DNA from: Pseudomonas monsensis
GTDB taxonomy: Bacteria; Pseudomonadota; Gammaproteobacteria; Pseudomonadales; Pseudomonadaceae
Reading direction: 5' to 3'
NCBI RefSeq assembly: GCF_014268495.2
Contig: NZ_CP077087.1
Coordinates: forward strand, 5,523,501-5,587,500
DNA length: 64,000 nt
Shown here: positions 16,610-25,224 of the stretch, in pieces
Position numbering within the stretch: position 1 is the first letter of the stretch
Layout of the letters: each line of letters begins with the position of its first letter
Notes under the pieces: generated by a model
Seen by the model: only the letters and a program-made list of their open reading frames with translations
The model's database searches: none
Told to the model about the DNA's origin: nothing
Translations under genes and position numbers: made by a program

Positions 16610-17421
16610 ACAGTGCCCTTTACAGCGGCTGGATCGGCCATCGGCGCTTCGCGCCGCGCCGGCATGAGTTCCGCTACAAGATCGGTTTGCTCTACCTCGA
16701 CCTGAGCGAACAGGACGAAGTATTTGCGCTGTCGCCACTGGCGGGACGGAGCAGGTTTGCGCCCTTTTCCTTCCGCGAAACCGATTACCTCAAAACCTTC
16801 ACCCAGCGCGGTGTGCGGTTGATCGACGCGGTGCGTCAGCAGGTCGCCGCTGCCATCGGCCATGCCCCGCAAGGGTCGGTCTGCCTGCTGACGCAACCCC
16901 GCAGTTGGGGCTTGTCGTTCAATCCGGTGAGTTTCTTTTATTGCCATGAGGCTGACGGACAACTGGCGGCGATTGTCTGTGAAGTCACCAACACCCCGTG
17001 GCGTGAACGCTATCACTATGTATTGCCGGCCCGCGCACCGGTCGACCTGCTGGACTTTCACCAACACTTCGCCGTGGCCAAGGCGTTTCATGTGTCGCCG
17101 TTTCTGCCGCGCGACCTCGAATACCGCATGAGTTTCAGCCCCGCCGCACAAACCCTTGGTGTGCACATGGCTGACTGGCAGGGCGAACACAAACTGTTCG
17201 ACGCCACCCTCAACCTGCAACGCGAGCCTCTCGACCGCCGCAGCCTGCACCGTTACCTGCGGCGTTTTCCGTGGATGACCGCGAAAACGGCCCTGGCGAT
17301 TTATTGGCAAGCACTGCGCCTGCTGTGCAAACGCGCGCCCCTTTTCGCTCATCAGGCTGCCGACGGCAGCTTTCAAACCGCCACTGTCCCTCCCAGGAAA
17401 CATCACCATGAAATCCTCTAG
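16606..17421 (+). CDS. DUF1365-domain protein
   Basis: A 271-residue protein of the DUF1365 family, identified by HRRFAPRRHEFRYKI near the N-terminus, FNPVSFFYCHEADG in the middle and HVSPFLPRDLEYRM further on. No transmembrane segment is evident. The family is nearly always found between an FAD oxidoreductase and a Cfa-like methyltransferase, as here. That points to a shared pathway acting on membrane fatty acids, but its chemistry is not established. It overlaps the upstream gene by ATGA and the downstream cfa by 14 bases. Confidence 0.88.
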   Translation: MNSALYSGWIGHRRFAPRRHEFRYKIGLLYLDLSEQDEVFALSPLAGRSRFAPFSFRETDYLKTFTQRGVRLIDAVRQQVAAAIGHAPQGSVCLLTQPRSWGLSFNPVSFFYCHEADGQLAAIVCEVTNTPWRERYHYVLPARAPVDLLDFHQHFAVAKAFHVSPFLPRDLEYRMSFSPAAQTLGVHMADWQGEHKLFDATLNLQREPLDRRSLHRYLRRFPWMTAKTALAIYWQALRLLCKRAPLFAHQAADGSFQTATVPPRKHHHEIL

Positions 17422-18673
17422 CCTGTCGGTCAGCCGGTTCAGCCCCCACAGCCTGACCGGATCGCTATTGCGCCGTGGCGTGTTGCGCCAACTGGCCCAG
17501 CTCAAACACGGGCAACTGCGGGTCATCGAGGAAGGCGAGCACCTGACGTTCGGGACGCCGGGCAGTCCGGTGCTCGGGGAAATCCACGTCAACGATCCGG
17601 CCGTGTGGGGCATGGTGGCCGGCAATGGTTCAATCGGTGCCGGCGAGGCGTTTATCCACGGCTACTGGAGTTCGCCAGACCTGACGGCAGTGGTACGGGT
17701 GTTCGTCAGCAACCTTGATGTGCTCGACGCGATGGAGGGTGGCCTGGCGCGCCTCGGCCGTCCGCTGGTGCAGGGGCTGCACTGGCTCAATCGCAACACG
17801 CGCAAGGGCTCGCAGCGAAATATTGCCGCGCACTACGACCTGGGCAACGAGCTGTTCGAGCAGTTTCTTGATCCGACCATGATGTACTCGGCCGCACAAT
17901 TCCTCTCGCCCGAAGACAGCCTGGAACAGGCACAACTGAACAAACTGGAGCGGATCTGCCAGAAACTCGCGCTCAAACCCACTGACCATCTGCTGGAGAT
18001 CGGCACCGGTTGGGGCAGCATGGCGCTCTACGCGGCGCAGCATTATGGCTGCCGCGTAACCACCACCACGCTGTCCAAAGAGCAGTACGCGTTTACCGCA
18101 CGACGCATCGAACAGCTCGGCTTGCAGGAACGCGTCACCCTGTTGCTCAAGGACTATCGCGACCTCACCGGCGAGTACGACAAACTGGTGTCGATCGAGA
18201 TGATCGAAGCCGTCGGCCATCGCTTTTTGCCGACCTACTTCAAGCAGTGCGCACAGCTGCTTAAAAGCAACGGCCTGATGCTGTTGCAGGCGATCACCAT
18301 CCGCGATCAGCGCTATGAACAGGCCAAACGCGGAGTCGATTTCATCCAGCGTTACATCTTCCCGGGCGGCGCCCTGCCCTGTGTGCAGAAAATGCTCGAA
18401 GTGGTCAGCCGCGACACCGACATGAACCTGCTGCACATGGAAGATTTCGGCCTGCACTACGCGCGCACCCTGCGTATGTGGCACGAAAACTTTCGCCACG
18501 CCCACGGGCGCCTGAGCGAGTTGGGCTACGACGATTACTTCCTGCGGTTGTGGGAGTTCTACCTGTGTTACTGCGAGGGCGGCTTCCTCGAGCGCACCAT
18601 CGGCACCGCGCAATTGTTGCTGGCCAAACCGGCGGCGATGCCGATGCCACTGCTCGGTCGCTTCGATGCTTGA
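17408..18673 (+). CDS. Cyclopropane-fatty-acid-synthase-type methyltransferase
   Basis: A 421-residue SAM-dependent enzyme of the Cfa family. The signature YDLGNELFEQFLDPTMMYS is near residue 145, and the SAM-binding LEIGTGWGSMA covers roughly residues 196-206. Further family marks are SIEMIEAVG and QRYIFPGGALP. The general chemistry is methyl transfer onto the double bond of a phospholipid acyl chain. In the R. sphaeroides and P. putida light or singlet-oxygen regulons the equivalent enzyme (UfaM type) makes the methylated precursor of furan fatty acids, and this operon context favours that role over plain cyclopropanation. The distinction cannot be made from sequence alone here. Confidence 0.88.
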   Translation: MKSSSLSVSRFSPHSLTGSLLRRGVLRQLAQLKHGQLRVIEEGEHLTFGTPGSPVLGEIHVNDPAVWGMVAGNGSIGAGEAFIHGYWSSPDLTAVVRVFVSNLDVLDAMEGGLARLGRPLVQGLHWLNRNTRKGSQRNIAAHYDLGNELFEQFLDPTMMYSAAQFLSPEDSLEQAQLNKLERICQKLALKPTDHLLEIGTGWGSMALYAAQHYGCRVTTTTLSKEQYAFTARRIEQLGLQERVTLLLKDYRDLTGEYDKLVSIEMIEAVGHRFLPTYFKQCAQLLKSNGLMLLQAITIRDQRYEQAKRGVDFIQRYIFPGGALPCVQKMLEVVSRDTDMNLLHMEDFGLHYARTLRMWHENFRHAHGRLSELGYDDYFLRLWEFYLCYCEGGFLERTIGTAQLLLAKPAAMPMPLLGRFDA

Positions 18674-19157
18674 GCGGCTGGCTAATGCGCTGCTGTTCCA
18701 GATCGGCTGGCTGGCCTGCGTGCTCGGCGGCAACAGTTTGTGGTTGCTGCTGGCGCTGGCCGTGCTGGTGATTCATCTGCGCTGGATCAGCAGTTGGGTG
18801 GAGGAAGGCCGGCTGATTCTGAGCGTGGTGATTGTCGGCACGGCGGTGGACAGCGTGTTGCGCGGTTTGAACGTATTCGAGTTTCAGGATCTTTCACCGC
18901 TGATTCCACTGTGGCTGATGCTGCTCTGGGCCCTGCTGGCCACCACCCTGCGCCATTGCCTTGCATGGAGCGCACGGCCCTGGTGGCTGGCGAGCATGCT
19001 CGGCGCCGTCGGCGGCGGCTTGTCGTATTACGCCGGCGGAAGGCTGGCCGGCGTGCAATTCCCCTATGGCGAGATACCGACCCTGATCGGCATCGGCCTG
19101 CTCTGGGCGCTGCTGTTTCCGTTGCTGCATGCGATGGCCCGACGGTTGAGCCACTGA
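18666..19157 (+). CDS. DUF2878 integral membrane protein
   Basis: A 163-residue, strongly hydrophobic protein with about five or six membrane segments, for example WLLLALAVLVIHL, LWLMLLWALLATTL and IGIGLLWALLFPLL. It matches the DUF2878 family that ends many DUF1365/Cfa clusters. It overlaps the cfa-type gene by 8 bases and is the last gene of the operon. The DUF3833 lipoprotein often found next in such clusters is missing; instead a separate YkgJ-type gene follows after 52 bases. Confidence 0.8.
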   Translation: MLERLANALLFQIGWLACVLGGNSLWLLLALAVLVIHLRWISSWVEEGRLILSVVIVGTAVDSVLRGLNVFEFQDLSPLIPLWLMLLWALLATTLRHCLAWSARPWWLASMLGAVGGGLSYYAGGRLAGVQFPYGEIPTLIGIGLLWALLFPLLHAMARRLSH

Positions 19158-19209
19158 GCGTCTGTCAGAGCGTTCACACACGCATCGGTCACTGCCTTAC
19201 ACTGCCGCC

Positions 19210-19515
19210 ATGAAAACCATTCCCCACCGGCAAATCGTCGAACCTGCGGTCACGTGCTCGACCTGCGCGGCCTGCTGCTGTCAGCTGGAAGTGATGCTGA
19301 TCACCGACACTGGCGTGCCCGAGCGCTTTATTGATACCGATGACTGGGGCGGTGAAGTGATGCTGCGTCTGGACGACGGCTGGTGTGCAGCGCTGGATCG
19401 CAACACCATGATGTGCACGATCTACGAGAAGCGCCCGCTGATCTGTCGCGAGTTCGAAATGGGCGCGCCTGAATGCATCGAAGAGCGCAAAGGTATTGCC
19501 ACGGTGTATCGCTAA
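19210..19515 (+). CDS. YkgJ-family cysteine-cluster protein
   Basis: A 101-residue protein with nine cysteines. C16, C19 and C22-C24 are in TCSTCAACCC, and C59, C69, C79 and C89 follow. The spacing CxxCxxCCC at the front with later single cysteines is the pattern of the YkgJ/UPF0153 family, which is proposed to bind zinc or an iron-sulfur cluster. The function is unknown. The ATG has no strong ribosome site, but the family N-terminus begins there. An inverted repeat follows and probably ends transcription. Confidence 0.82.
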   Translation: MKTIPHRQIVEPAVTCSTCAACCCQLEVMLITDTGVPERFIDTDDWGGEVMLRLDDGWCAALDRNTMMCTIYEKRPLICREFEMGAPECIEERKGIATVYR

Positions 19516-19538
19516 CGTCGAAACCATCCCAAAACAAA

Positions 19539-19586
19539 TGTAGGAGTGAGTAGCGTCTGACTGACACTGCGCTACTCACTCCTACA
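19539..19586. repeat. Perfect 17-base inverted repeat, truncated REPIN type
   Basis: TGTAGGAGTGAGTAGCG and its exact complement enclose 14 bases. The outer half is REP sequence, but the usual GCTTGCTCGCG part has been replaced by TAGCG on both arms, so the change is symmetrical. It separates the convergent YkgJ and pagL genes and probably ends transcription in both directions. Confidence 0.75.
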
Positions 19587-19603
19587 GGGATTAGATGTTG
19601 CCG

Positions 19604-20122
19604 TTACAGCGGCATCGTGTAATGCAGCGAGTAACTTTCTACCCCATCGTTGTTGCTGGAAAGGCCGGCGTTGGAATAGTGCGTTGCACGAATCCCGACT
19701 TCATGCCCGCCATTGAAACGCAGACCAAAACCGAAACGGTCTTCGAACTGGAAAGAGCCGCCGATATTGTTGGATTCGTATTTAGTGTTGGAAAACGCCG
19801 CCACGCCAATACCCGCCTCGACATACGGTTTGACCGACTGGCCGGCAAACTCGTAAACGAACACCGGCGAGAACGACAGGCTGTTGTTGCTGGAGGTCTT
19901 GTCACCTTCCCAGTAGGTGTAGGCGCCGCTCCAGTAACCGGTCAGGCGACCGACGTCACTCTGCAGCCAGCTCTTGTCCCAGTCGAAATTCATCCCCAGG
20001 CGATAAGTCATGGTCGAATCGCTTGTTGCACCGACGGCGAACTCGACGCCAGCAGCCTGTGCGGTAATGCTTTGCCCCATCAGTGCGGCCGCAATCGCGG
20101 CCAAGCAGAATAGTCGCTTCAC
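19604..20122 (-). CDS. pagL: Lipid A 3-O-deacylase
   Basis: A 172-residue outer-membrane beta-barrel enzyme that removes the 3-O-acyl chain from lipid A, which alters outer-membrane signalling and permeability. A signal peptide ends at about residue 23 (AQA before AGVEF). The remainder alternates aromatic and polar residues as expected for an eight-strand barrel. The catalytic residues are H148 and S150 in THYSNAGL and E162 in DGVES, matching the PagL triad, and the protein ends in YTMPL with a hydrophobic C-terminal strand. It is a single gene between an inverted repeat and murI. Confidence 0.93.
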   Translation of the reverse strand: MKRLFCLAAIAAALMGQSITAQAAGVEFAVGATSDSTMTYRLGMNFDWDKSWLQSDVGRLTGYWSGAYTYWEGDKTSSNNSLSFSPVFVYEFAGQSVKPYVEAGIGVAAFSNTKYESNNIGGSFQFEDRFGFGLRFNGGHEVGIRATHYSNAGLSSNNDGVESYSLHYTMPL

Positions 20123-20234
20123 TTTGAAACTTCCTTTTCCGGAACGATCGTTTGGTTTTCTAGTTGCATCACCGCTATAGAAGCCAGGGTCTACGCAGAA
20201 GTTCAGCTGTTTTTTTAGTTATTTCACACTATTT

Positions 20235-21026
20235 TTACAAGCTGAAGTTTTGCACATCGCCGGCTGTTTGCCCCAATAGCGGCAAAATACTTTTGAAGTA
20301 CTGCGGATCGGCACTGGTCCAAAATCTGACCGCCCGGTTCGGGCCCTCGGCAAGCAGATCGCGCTCGGCCAATAACCGCCGAAGTTGTCGCGCCACTGCC
20401 GCGCCGGTGTCGATCAGGCTGATGTCCGGCGGAATCATCGACTTGAGCATCGGCTTGAGAAAAGGATAGTGGGTGCAGCCGAGAATGATCGTGTCACAAC
20501 CATTGGCCAGCAGCGGTTCGACGTAGCCTTGCAACATCTGCCGCAACTCGGCGCTGTGCAGGTCGCCGCTTTCGATCAGCTCGACCAGACCGGGGCATGG
20601 CTGGGTAATGACGCGCACATCCGTGGCGAAACGATCAAGCAAAGCGGCGAATTTTGCGCTCTGCAAGGTGCCGGTGGTGGCGAGTACGCCGACCACGCCG
20701 CTGCGGGTGGCCGCCGCTGCCGGCTTGACCGCAGGCTCCATGCCGACCATCGGCCAGTCGGGGAAGTCGCGGCGCAATTCGGCAACCGCCGCCACCGTGG
20801 CGGTGTTGCAGGCGATCACCAGGGCCTTGGCGCCCTGCTCACGGAAAAACCCGGCCATCACGCTGCAACGCTGGCGAATGAACTCCGGGGTTTTCTCACC
20901 GTAGGGGATGTGTCCGCAATCGGCGAAGTACAACAGCGATTCATTGGGCAGCAAGTGCTGGATTTCCGCCAGCACCGACAGGCCGCCGACACCGGAGTCG
21001 AACACCGCGATCGGTGCGTCACGCAT
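20235..21026 (-). CDS. murI: Glutamate racemase
   Basis: A 263-residue cytosolic enzyme that interconverts L- and D-glutamate for peptidoglycan synthesis. The two catalytic cysteines are C73 in IACNTATVAA and C184 in LGCTHYPFL. The N-terminal FDSGVGGLSVL is also diagnostic. The start at 21026 overlaps the end of moeB by 8 bases and is chosen because the family N-terminus starts there. It is the last gene of the hemA-prfA-prmC-moeB-murI operon on the minus strand. Confidence 0.95.
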   Translation of the reverse strand: MRDAPIAVFDSGVGGLSVLAEIQHLLPNESLLYFADCGHIPYGEKTPEFIRQRCSVMAGFFREQGAKALVIACNTATVAAVAELRRDFPDWPMVGMEPAVKPAAAATRSGVVGVLATTGTLQSAKFAALLDRFATDVRVITQPCPGLVELIESGDLHSAELRQMLQGYVEPLLANGCDTIILGCTHYPFLKPMLKSMIPPDISLIDTGAAVARQLRRLLAERDLLAEGPNRAVRFWTSADPQYFKSILPLLGQTAGDVQNFSL

Positions 21027-21774
21027 GAGCCGATCCACAGACACTGCATCCCGGATCGCGCTTGACCCGCAGTTCACGGAAACGCGAACCCAACGCATCG
21101 ATCAACAACAGCCTGCCCACCAGCGGTTCACCGAAACCGACCAGTACCTTCAAGGCTTCCAGCGCTTGCAGGCTGCCGACCAGTCCCACGAGCGGCCCGA
21201 CCACGCCGGCTTCGCTGCAGGTCAGTTCGGCTTCGCTGCCGTGCCCGTATAAACAGTGGTAGCAAGGGCTCTCGGGACGTCGCGGGTCGAACACCGACAG
21301 CTGCCCTTCAAGACGAATCGCCGCGCCGCTGACCAGCGGTTTGCCCGCAGCCACACACGCAGCGTTGACCGCCTCGCGCGTCGAAAAATTATCGGAACAA
21401 TCGAGCACCAGATCCACCGCCGCCACTGCCGCGGCGAGGGAGTCCTCGTCCAGCGCCTGACGATGGGCGATCAGCCGAATCTCGGGGTTGATCGCGCCCA
21501 GTCGCTTGAGCGCCGAGTCGACCTTGCTCATGCCGACACTGTCGGTGTCATGGATGATCTGGCGTTGCAGGTTGGTCAGGTCGACCGTATCGAAGTCCGC
21601 GAGATGCAACTCACCGACCCCCGCCGCCGCCAGATACAACGCAACCGGTGCACCGAGCCCGCCGAGGCCGACGATCAACACGCGGCTGTCTTTGAGCTTC
21701 AGTTGGCCGTCGATGTCGATGTGTTGCAGGAGAATCTGCCGACTGTAACGCAGCAATTCCTGATCATTCAGCAC
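21019..21774 (-). CDS. moeB: MoeB/ThiF-type adenylyltransferase
   Basis: A 251-residue E1-like enzyme that adenylates the C-terminal glycine of a small sulfur carrier (MoaD in molybdopterin synthesis, or ThiS). The nucleotide-binding loop LIVGLGGLGAPVA is near residue 34, the acidic and arginine residues follow in DFDTVDLTNLQRQ, and a zinc site is formed by CYHC and the C-terminal CSVC pair. There is no rhodanese domain at the C-terminus, as is usual for bacterial MoeB. It overlaps both prmC and murI by a few bases. Confidence 0.9.
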   Translation of the reverse strand: MLNDQELLRYSRQILLQHIDIDGQLKLKDSRVLIVGLGGLGAPVALYLAAAGVGELHLADFDTVDLTNLQRQIIHDTDSVGMSKVDSALKRLGAINPEIRLIAHRQALDEDSLAAAVAAVDLVLDCSDNFSTREAVNAACVAAGKPLVSGAAIRLEGQLSVFDPRRPESPCYHCLYGHGSEAELTCSEAGVVGPLVGLVGSLQALEALKVLVGFGEPLVGRLLLIDALGSRFRELRVKRDPGCSVCGSAHA

Positions 21775-22598
21775 GGCAGGCGCCCCAGGCTGATCCGTTG
21801 ATGGCCGCCCAGATCGGTGCGGCTGTGGACTTCTTCGAAACCGCGGGTCAGCAGCAAATCGCGCACGGCTTCGGCTTGATCATAGCCGTGCTCGAGCATC
21901 AGCCAGCCACCCGCCTCCAGATGCTCCGGCGCCTGGGCGACGATCAGGCGCAGATCGTCGAGCCCGTCCACGCCGGCGACCAGAGCGCTGGCCGGTTCGA
22001 AGCGCACATCGCCTTCGACAAGGTGCGGGTCTGCCGCCGCAATATAGGGCGGGTTGCTGATGATCAATTGAAACCGCTGGCCTGCCAGTGCGCTGAACCA
22101 GTGACTGCTCAACACCGTGGCGTTGTCCAGGTGCAGACGCTGGCGATTGCGCTCGGCCAGGGCAACGGCTTCCAGCACCCGATCGACCGCCGTGACACGC
22201 CACGCCGGACGCTCACTGGCCAGAGCCAAAGCAATCGCGCCGCTGCCAGTGCCAAGGTCGAGGACTTTGGCCGGGGTCGCGGGGAGCAACTCCAGCGCGG
22301 CTTCCACCAGCAACTCAGTGTCCGGACGCGGGATCAGCGTGTGCGGCGCCACTTCCAGATCGAGTTTCCAGAAACCTTGCTGCCCCAGAATATAGGCCAC
22401 CGGCTCGCCGCCACGCCGCCGTTGCAGGTATTCGGCGAACGTCAGCGCGGCCTCTGTCGGCACGATGCGCTCGGGCCAGGTGTGCAGAAAGCTGCGCGAC
22501 TTGCCCAGCGCAGCAGCGAGGAGCAGTTCGGCGTCGAGGCGCGCAGTCGGTGAGTCCGGTAATTCGGCGGCGCGCAACAGGCTGGCAATGATGGTCAT
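21768..22598 (-). CDS. prmC: Release factor glutamine N5-methyltransferase
   Basis: A 276-residue SAM-dependent enzyme that methylates the glutamine of the GGQ loop in release factors 1 and 2. It has an N-terminal helical substrate-binding domain, the SAM loop VLDLGTGSGAIALAL near residue 115 and the catalytic NPPYIA motif near residue 184. Its substrate gene prfA lies directly upstream with no gap, so enzyme and substrate are made together. Confidence 0.95.
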   Translation of the reverse strand: MTIIASLLRAAELPDSPTARLDAELLLAAALGKSRSFLHTWPERIVPTEAALTFAEYLQRRRGGEPVAYILGQQGFWKLDLEVAPHTLIPRPDTELLVEAALELLPATPAKVLDLGTGSGAIALALASERPAWRVTAVDRVLEAVALAERNRQRLHLDNATVLSSHWFSALAGQRFQLIISNPPYIAAADPHLVEGDVRFEPASALVAGVDGLDDLRLIVAQAPEHLEAGGWLMLEHGYDQAEAVRDLLLTRGFEEVHSRTDLGGHQRISLGRLPC

Positions 22599-23681
22599 TT
22601 ATTCACCTATCGCTGCGAGTTGGTCAGCCTGGTATTCGGCCAGCAAAGGCTCGATCACCGCTTCCACGCCACCGGCGAGAATTTCATCCAGGGAATACAG
22701 GGTCAGGTTGACGCGATGGTCGGTGACCCGGCCTTGGGCAAAGTTGTAGGTGCGGATGCGCTCCGAACGGTCGCCCGAGCCCACCAGCAATTTACGCTCG
22801 CTGGCGATCGCATTGGCCGCCGCAGCGGTTTGTTGATCGTTGAGCTTGGCCGACAACCACGCCATAGCGCGGGCACGGTTCTTGTGCTGGGAACGTTCTT
22901 CCTGACACTCAACGACGGTGCCGGTCGGTATGTGCGTGATGCGGATCGCCGAATCGGTCGTGTTGACGTGCTGCCCACCAGCCCCGGAAGAACGGTAAGT
23001 GTCGACGCGCAAGTCCGCCGGGTTGATCTCGATGGCTTCGCGCTCGTCCGGCTCGGGCAACACCGCCACGGTGCAGGCCGAGGTGTGGATACGGCCCTGG
23101 GATTCGGTGGCCGGCACACGCTGTACGCGGTGCGCGCCGGATTCGAATTTCAGCTTGCCGTAAACGTTGTCGCCTTCAATGCGGGCGATGACTTCTTTAT
23201 AGCCACCGTGTTCGCCTTCGTTTTCCGAAAGGATCTCCACCCGCCAGCCACGACGTTCGGCGTAACGCGAGTACATGCGGAACAGGTCGCCGGAGAAAAT
23301 CGCCGCCTCGTCGCCACCGGTACCGGCGCGAATTTCGAGGAAGACGTTGCGACCGTCGTTGGGATCCTTGGGCAGCAACATTCGCTGCAGATCGGATTCC
23401 AGGGTGATCAGCAATTCTTTGGCTTCGCGGACTTCTTCCACGGCCATTTCACGCATGTCCGGGTCGCTATCCTTGAGCAGCGCCTGCGCGCCTTCAAGAT
23501 CGCCCTGCACGCTGAGCAGCTTTTTATAGGCGTGAACGACCGGTTCGAGTTCGGCGTATTCCTTGGAGTAGGCGCGAAACCTGGCCTGATCGGCAATGAC
23601 CTCGCCGTCGCCGAGCAGTGCGGTCAGTTCCTCGAAACGGTCCTGGAGGATGTCCAGCTTATTGAGCAGTGACGCTTTCAT
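22599..23681 (-). CDS. prfA: Peptide chain release factor 1
   Basis: A 360-residue factor that ends translation at UAA and UAG. The peptidyl-transferase GGQ motif is at residues 235-237, and the stop-codon-reading PAT motif (the RF1-type P-x-T) is at residues 190-192. The length is exactly that of the family. It starts within the last codons of hemA (4-base overlap) and abuts prmC. Confidence 0.97.
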   Translation of the reverse strand: MKASLLNKLDILQDRFEELTALLGDGEVIADQARFRAYSKEYAELEPVVHAYKKLLSVQGDLEGAQALLKDSDPDMREMAVEEVREAKELLITLESDLQRMLLPKDPNDGRNVFLEIRAGTGGDEAAIFSGDLFRMYSRYAERRGWRVEILSENEGEHGGYKEVIARIEGDNVYGKLKFESGAHRVQRVPATESQGRIHTSACTVAVLPEPDEREAIEINPADLRVDTYRSSGAGGQHVNTTDSAIRITHIPTGTVVECQEERSQHKNRARAMAWLSAKLNDQQTAAAANAIASERKLLVGSGDRSERIRTYNFAQGRVTDHRVNLTLYSLDEILAGGVEAVIEPLLAEYQADQLAAIGE

Positions 23682-24964
23682 TGCGGTTTTTTATCCGAAA
23701 AGCTATCCGGTGAGCCCTCGAGGGCAAAGAGTTCCTGGGCCATGGCCAGCGCATCGAGGCGGCCTTCGGCAGAAAGCTTTTTCAGTTGCACGCTGGGCGC
23801 GTGCAACAATTTATTGGTCAGGCCACGGGCCAGTTGCCCCAGCACGTCTTCGGCGTTACCGCCGTTGGCCAGCAGACGCAGGGCTTTTTGCAGCTCCTCG
23901 TCGCGCAGCCTTTCGCTCTGTTGACGATAGGCCTTGAGCACGTCGACCGCCGCCAATTCGCGCAGGCGCACCATGAAGTCGTCGGCGCCGACCGAGACCA
24001 TTTCTTCGGCCGCTTGCGCTGCGCCCTGGCGACTCTTGAGGTTTTCGGCGACGACTTCGTGAAGATCGTCGACGCTATAGAGGTAAACGTCGTCGAGCTC
24101 GCCGACTTCCGGTTCGATATCCCGAGGCACGGCAATGTCGACCATGAAGATCGGCTTGTGCTTGCGCTGCTTCAGCGCGCTTTCGACGGCGCCCTTGCCG
24201 AGGATCGGCAACTGACTGGCGGTCGAACTGATGACGATGTCACTGCGCACCAGTTCCGCCGGGATGTCCGAGAGCAACACCGCATGCGCGCCAAACTGCT
24301 CGGCCAGCAGGCTCGCACGCTCCAGCGTACGGTTGGCGACGACGATGCGCTTGACCCCCAGCTCATGCAAGTGGCGGGCGACCAGGGTGATGGTCTCGCC
24401 GGCGCCGATCAGCAGCGCCTGGCTGCGTTGCAAGTCGCTGAAAATCTGTTTGGCCAGGCTGACCGCCGCAAACGCCACGGACACCGGGTTCTCGCCGATC
24501 GCCGTATCGGTACGCACTTGCTTGGCGGCGTTGAACGTCGCCTGGAACAGGCGCCCGAGCAACGGGCCGATGGTGCCGGCCTCACGGGCCACGGCGTAGG
24601 CCGACTTCATCTGACCGAGAATCTGCGGTTCGCCCAACACCAGCGAATCGAGCCCGGAGGCGACGCGCATCATGTGACGAACTGCCGCATCATCTTCGTG
24701 CACATAAGCACTCGCGCGCAGCTCGTCGAGGCTCAAATGGTGATAATCGGCCAGCCAGCGCAGCACGATGTCAGCCGACAGCTGATCCTGTTCTATATAA
24801 AGCTCACTGCGATTGCAGGTGGAGAGGATCGCAGCTTCGCGGCTGTCGGTGAGTCGGCAGAGCTGCTGCAAGGCCTCAACCAGCTGCTCAGGCGTAAAGG
24901 CCACGCGCTCGCGGACGTCTACGGACGCAGTCTTGTGGTTAATACCGAGTGCAAGGAAGGCCAT
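23678..24964 (-). CDS. hemA: Glutamyl-tRNA reductase
   Basis: A 428-residue enzyme that reduces glutamyl-tRNA to glutamate-1-semialdehyde with NADPH, the first committed step of tetrapyrrole synthesis. The catalytic cysteine is C50 in STCNRSELY. The NADPH-binding segment LLIGAGETI and the C-terminal dimerisation helix are present. It heads the operon with prfA, prmC, moeB and murI. It diverges from the TPR lipoprotein gene across about 260 bases that hold the promoters of both. Confidence 0.96.
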   Translation of the reverse strand: MAFLALGINHKTASVDVRERVAFTPEQLVEALQQLCRLTDSREAAILSTCNRSELYIEQDQLSADIVLRWLADYHHLSLDELRASAYVHEDDAAVRHMMRVASGLDSLVLGEPQILGQMKSAYAVAREAGTIGPLLGRLFQATFNAAKQVRTDTAIGENPVSVAFAAVSLAKQIFSDLQRSQALLIGAGETITLVARHLHELGVKRIVVANRTLERASLLAEQFGAHAVLLSDIPAELVRSDIVISSTASQLPILGKGAVESALKQRKHKPIFMVDIAVPRDIEPEVGELDDVYLYSVDDLHEVVAENLKSRQGAAQAAEEMVSVGADDFMVRLRELAAVDVLKAYRQQSERLRDEELQKALRLLANGGNAEDVLGQLARGLTNKLLHAPSVQLKKLSAEGRLDALAMAQELFALEGSPDSFSDKKPQ

Positions 24965-25224
24965 TCAAGGTCGCTGATGGTGACGTGAAGCCGGCAATTG
25001 TCCTACTTCGTCAGATTCAGAACAACTATTGGATATCTATCACCCTTATTGTATCCACCGCCTGCTGCGATCCATTCTCGTTTATGTACACACCAACCCG
25101 GCAGCGCTGCCGAAGCCTGCACCTACATAGAGATGCGCAGATGTCTTAATTGCCTCAGCGGTTATGTTTGGCCGAAAGCTTGTGTCATGATGATCCGACC
25201 GCAGGTTAGTCGTCCTCTTCCTAT

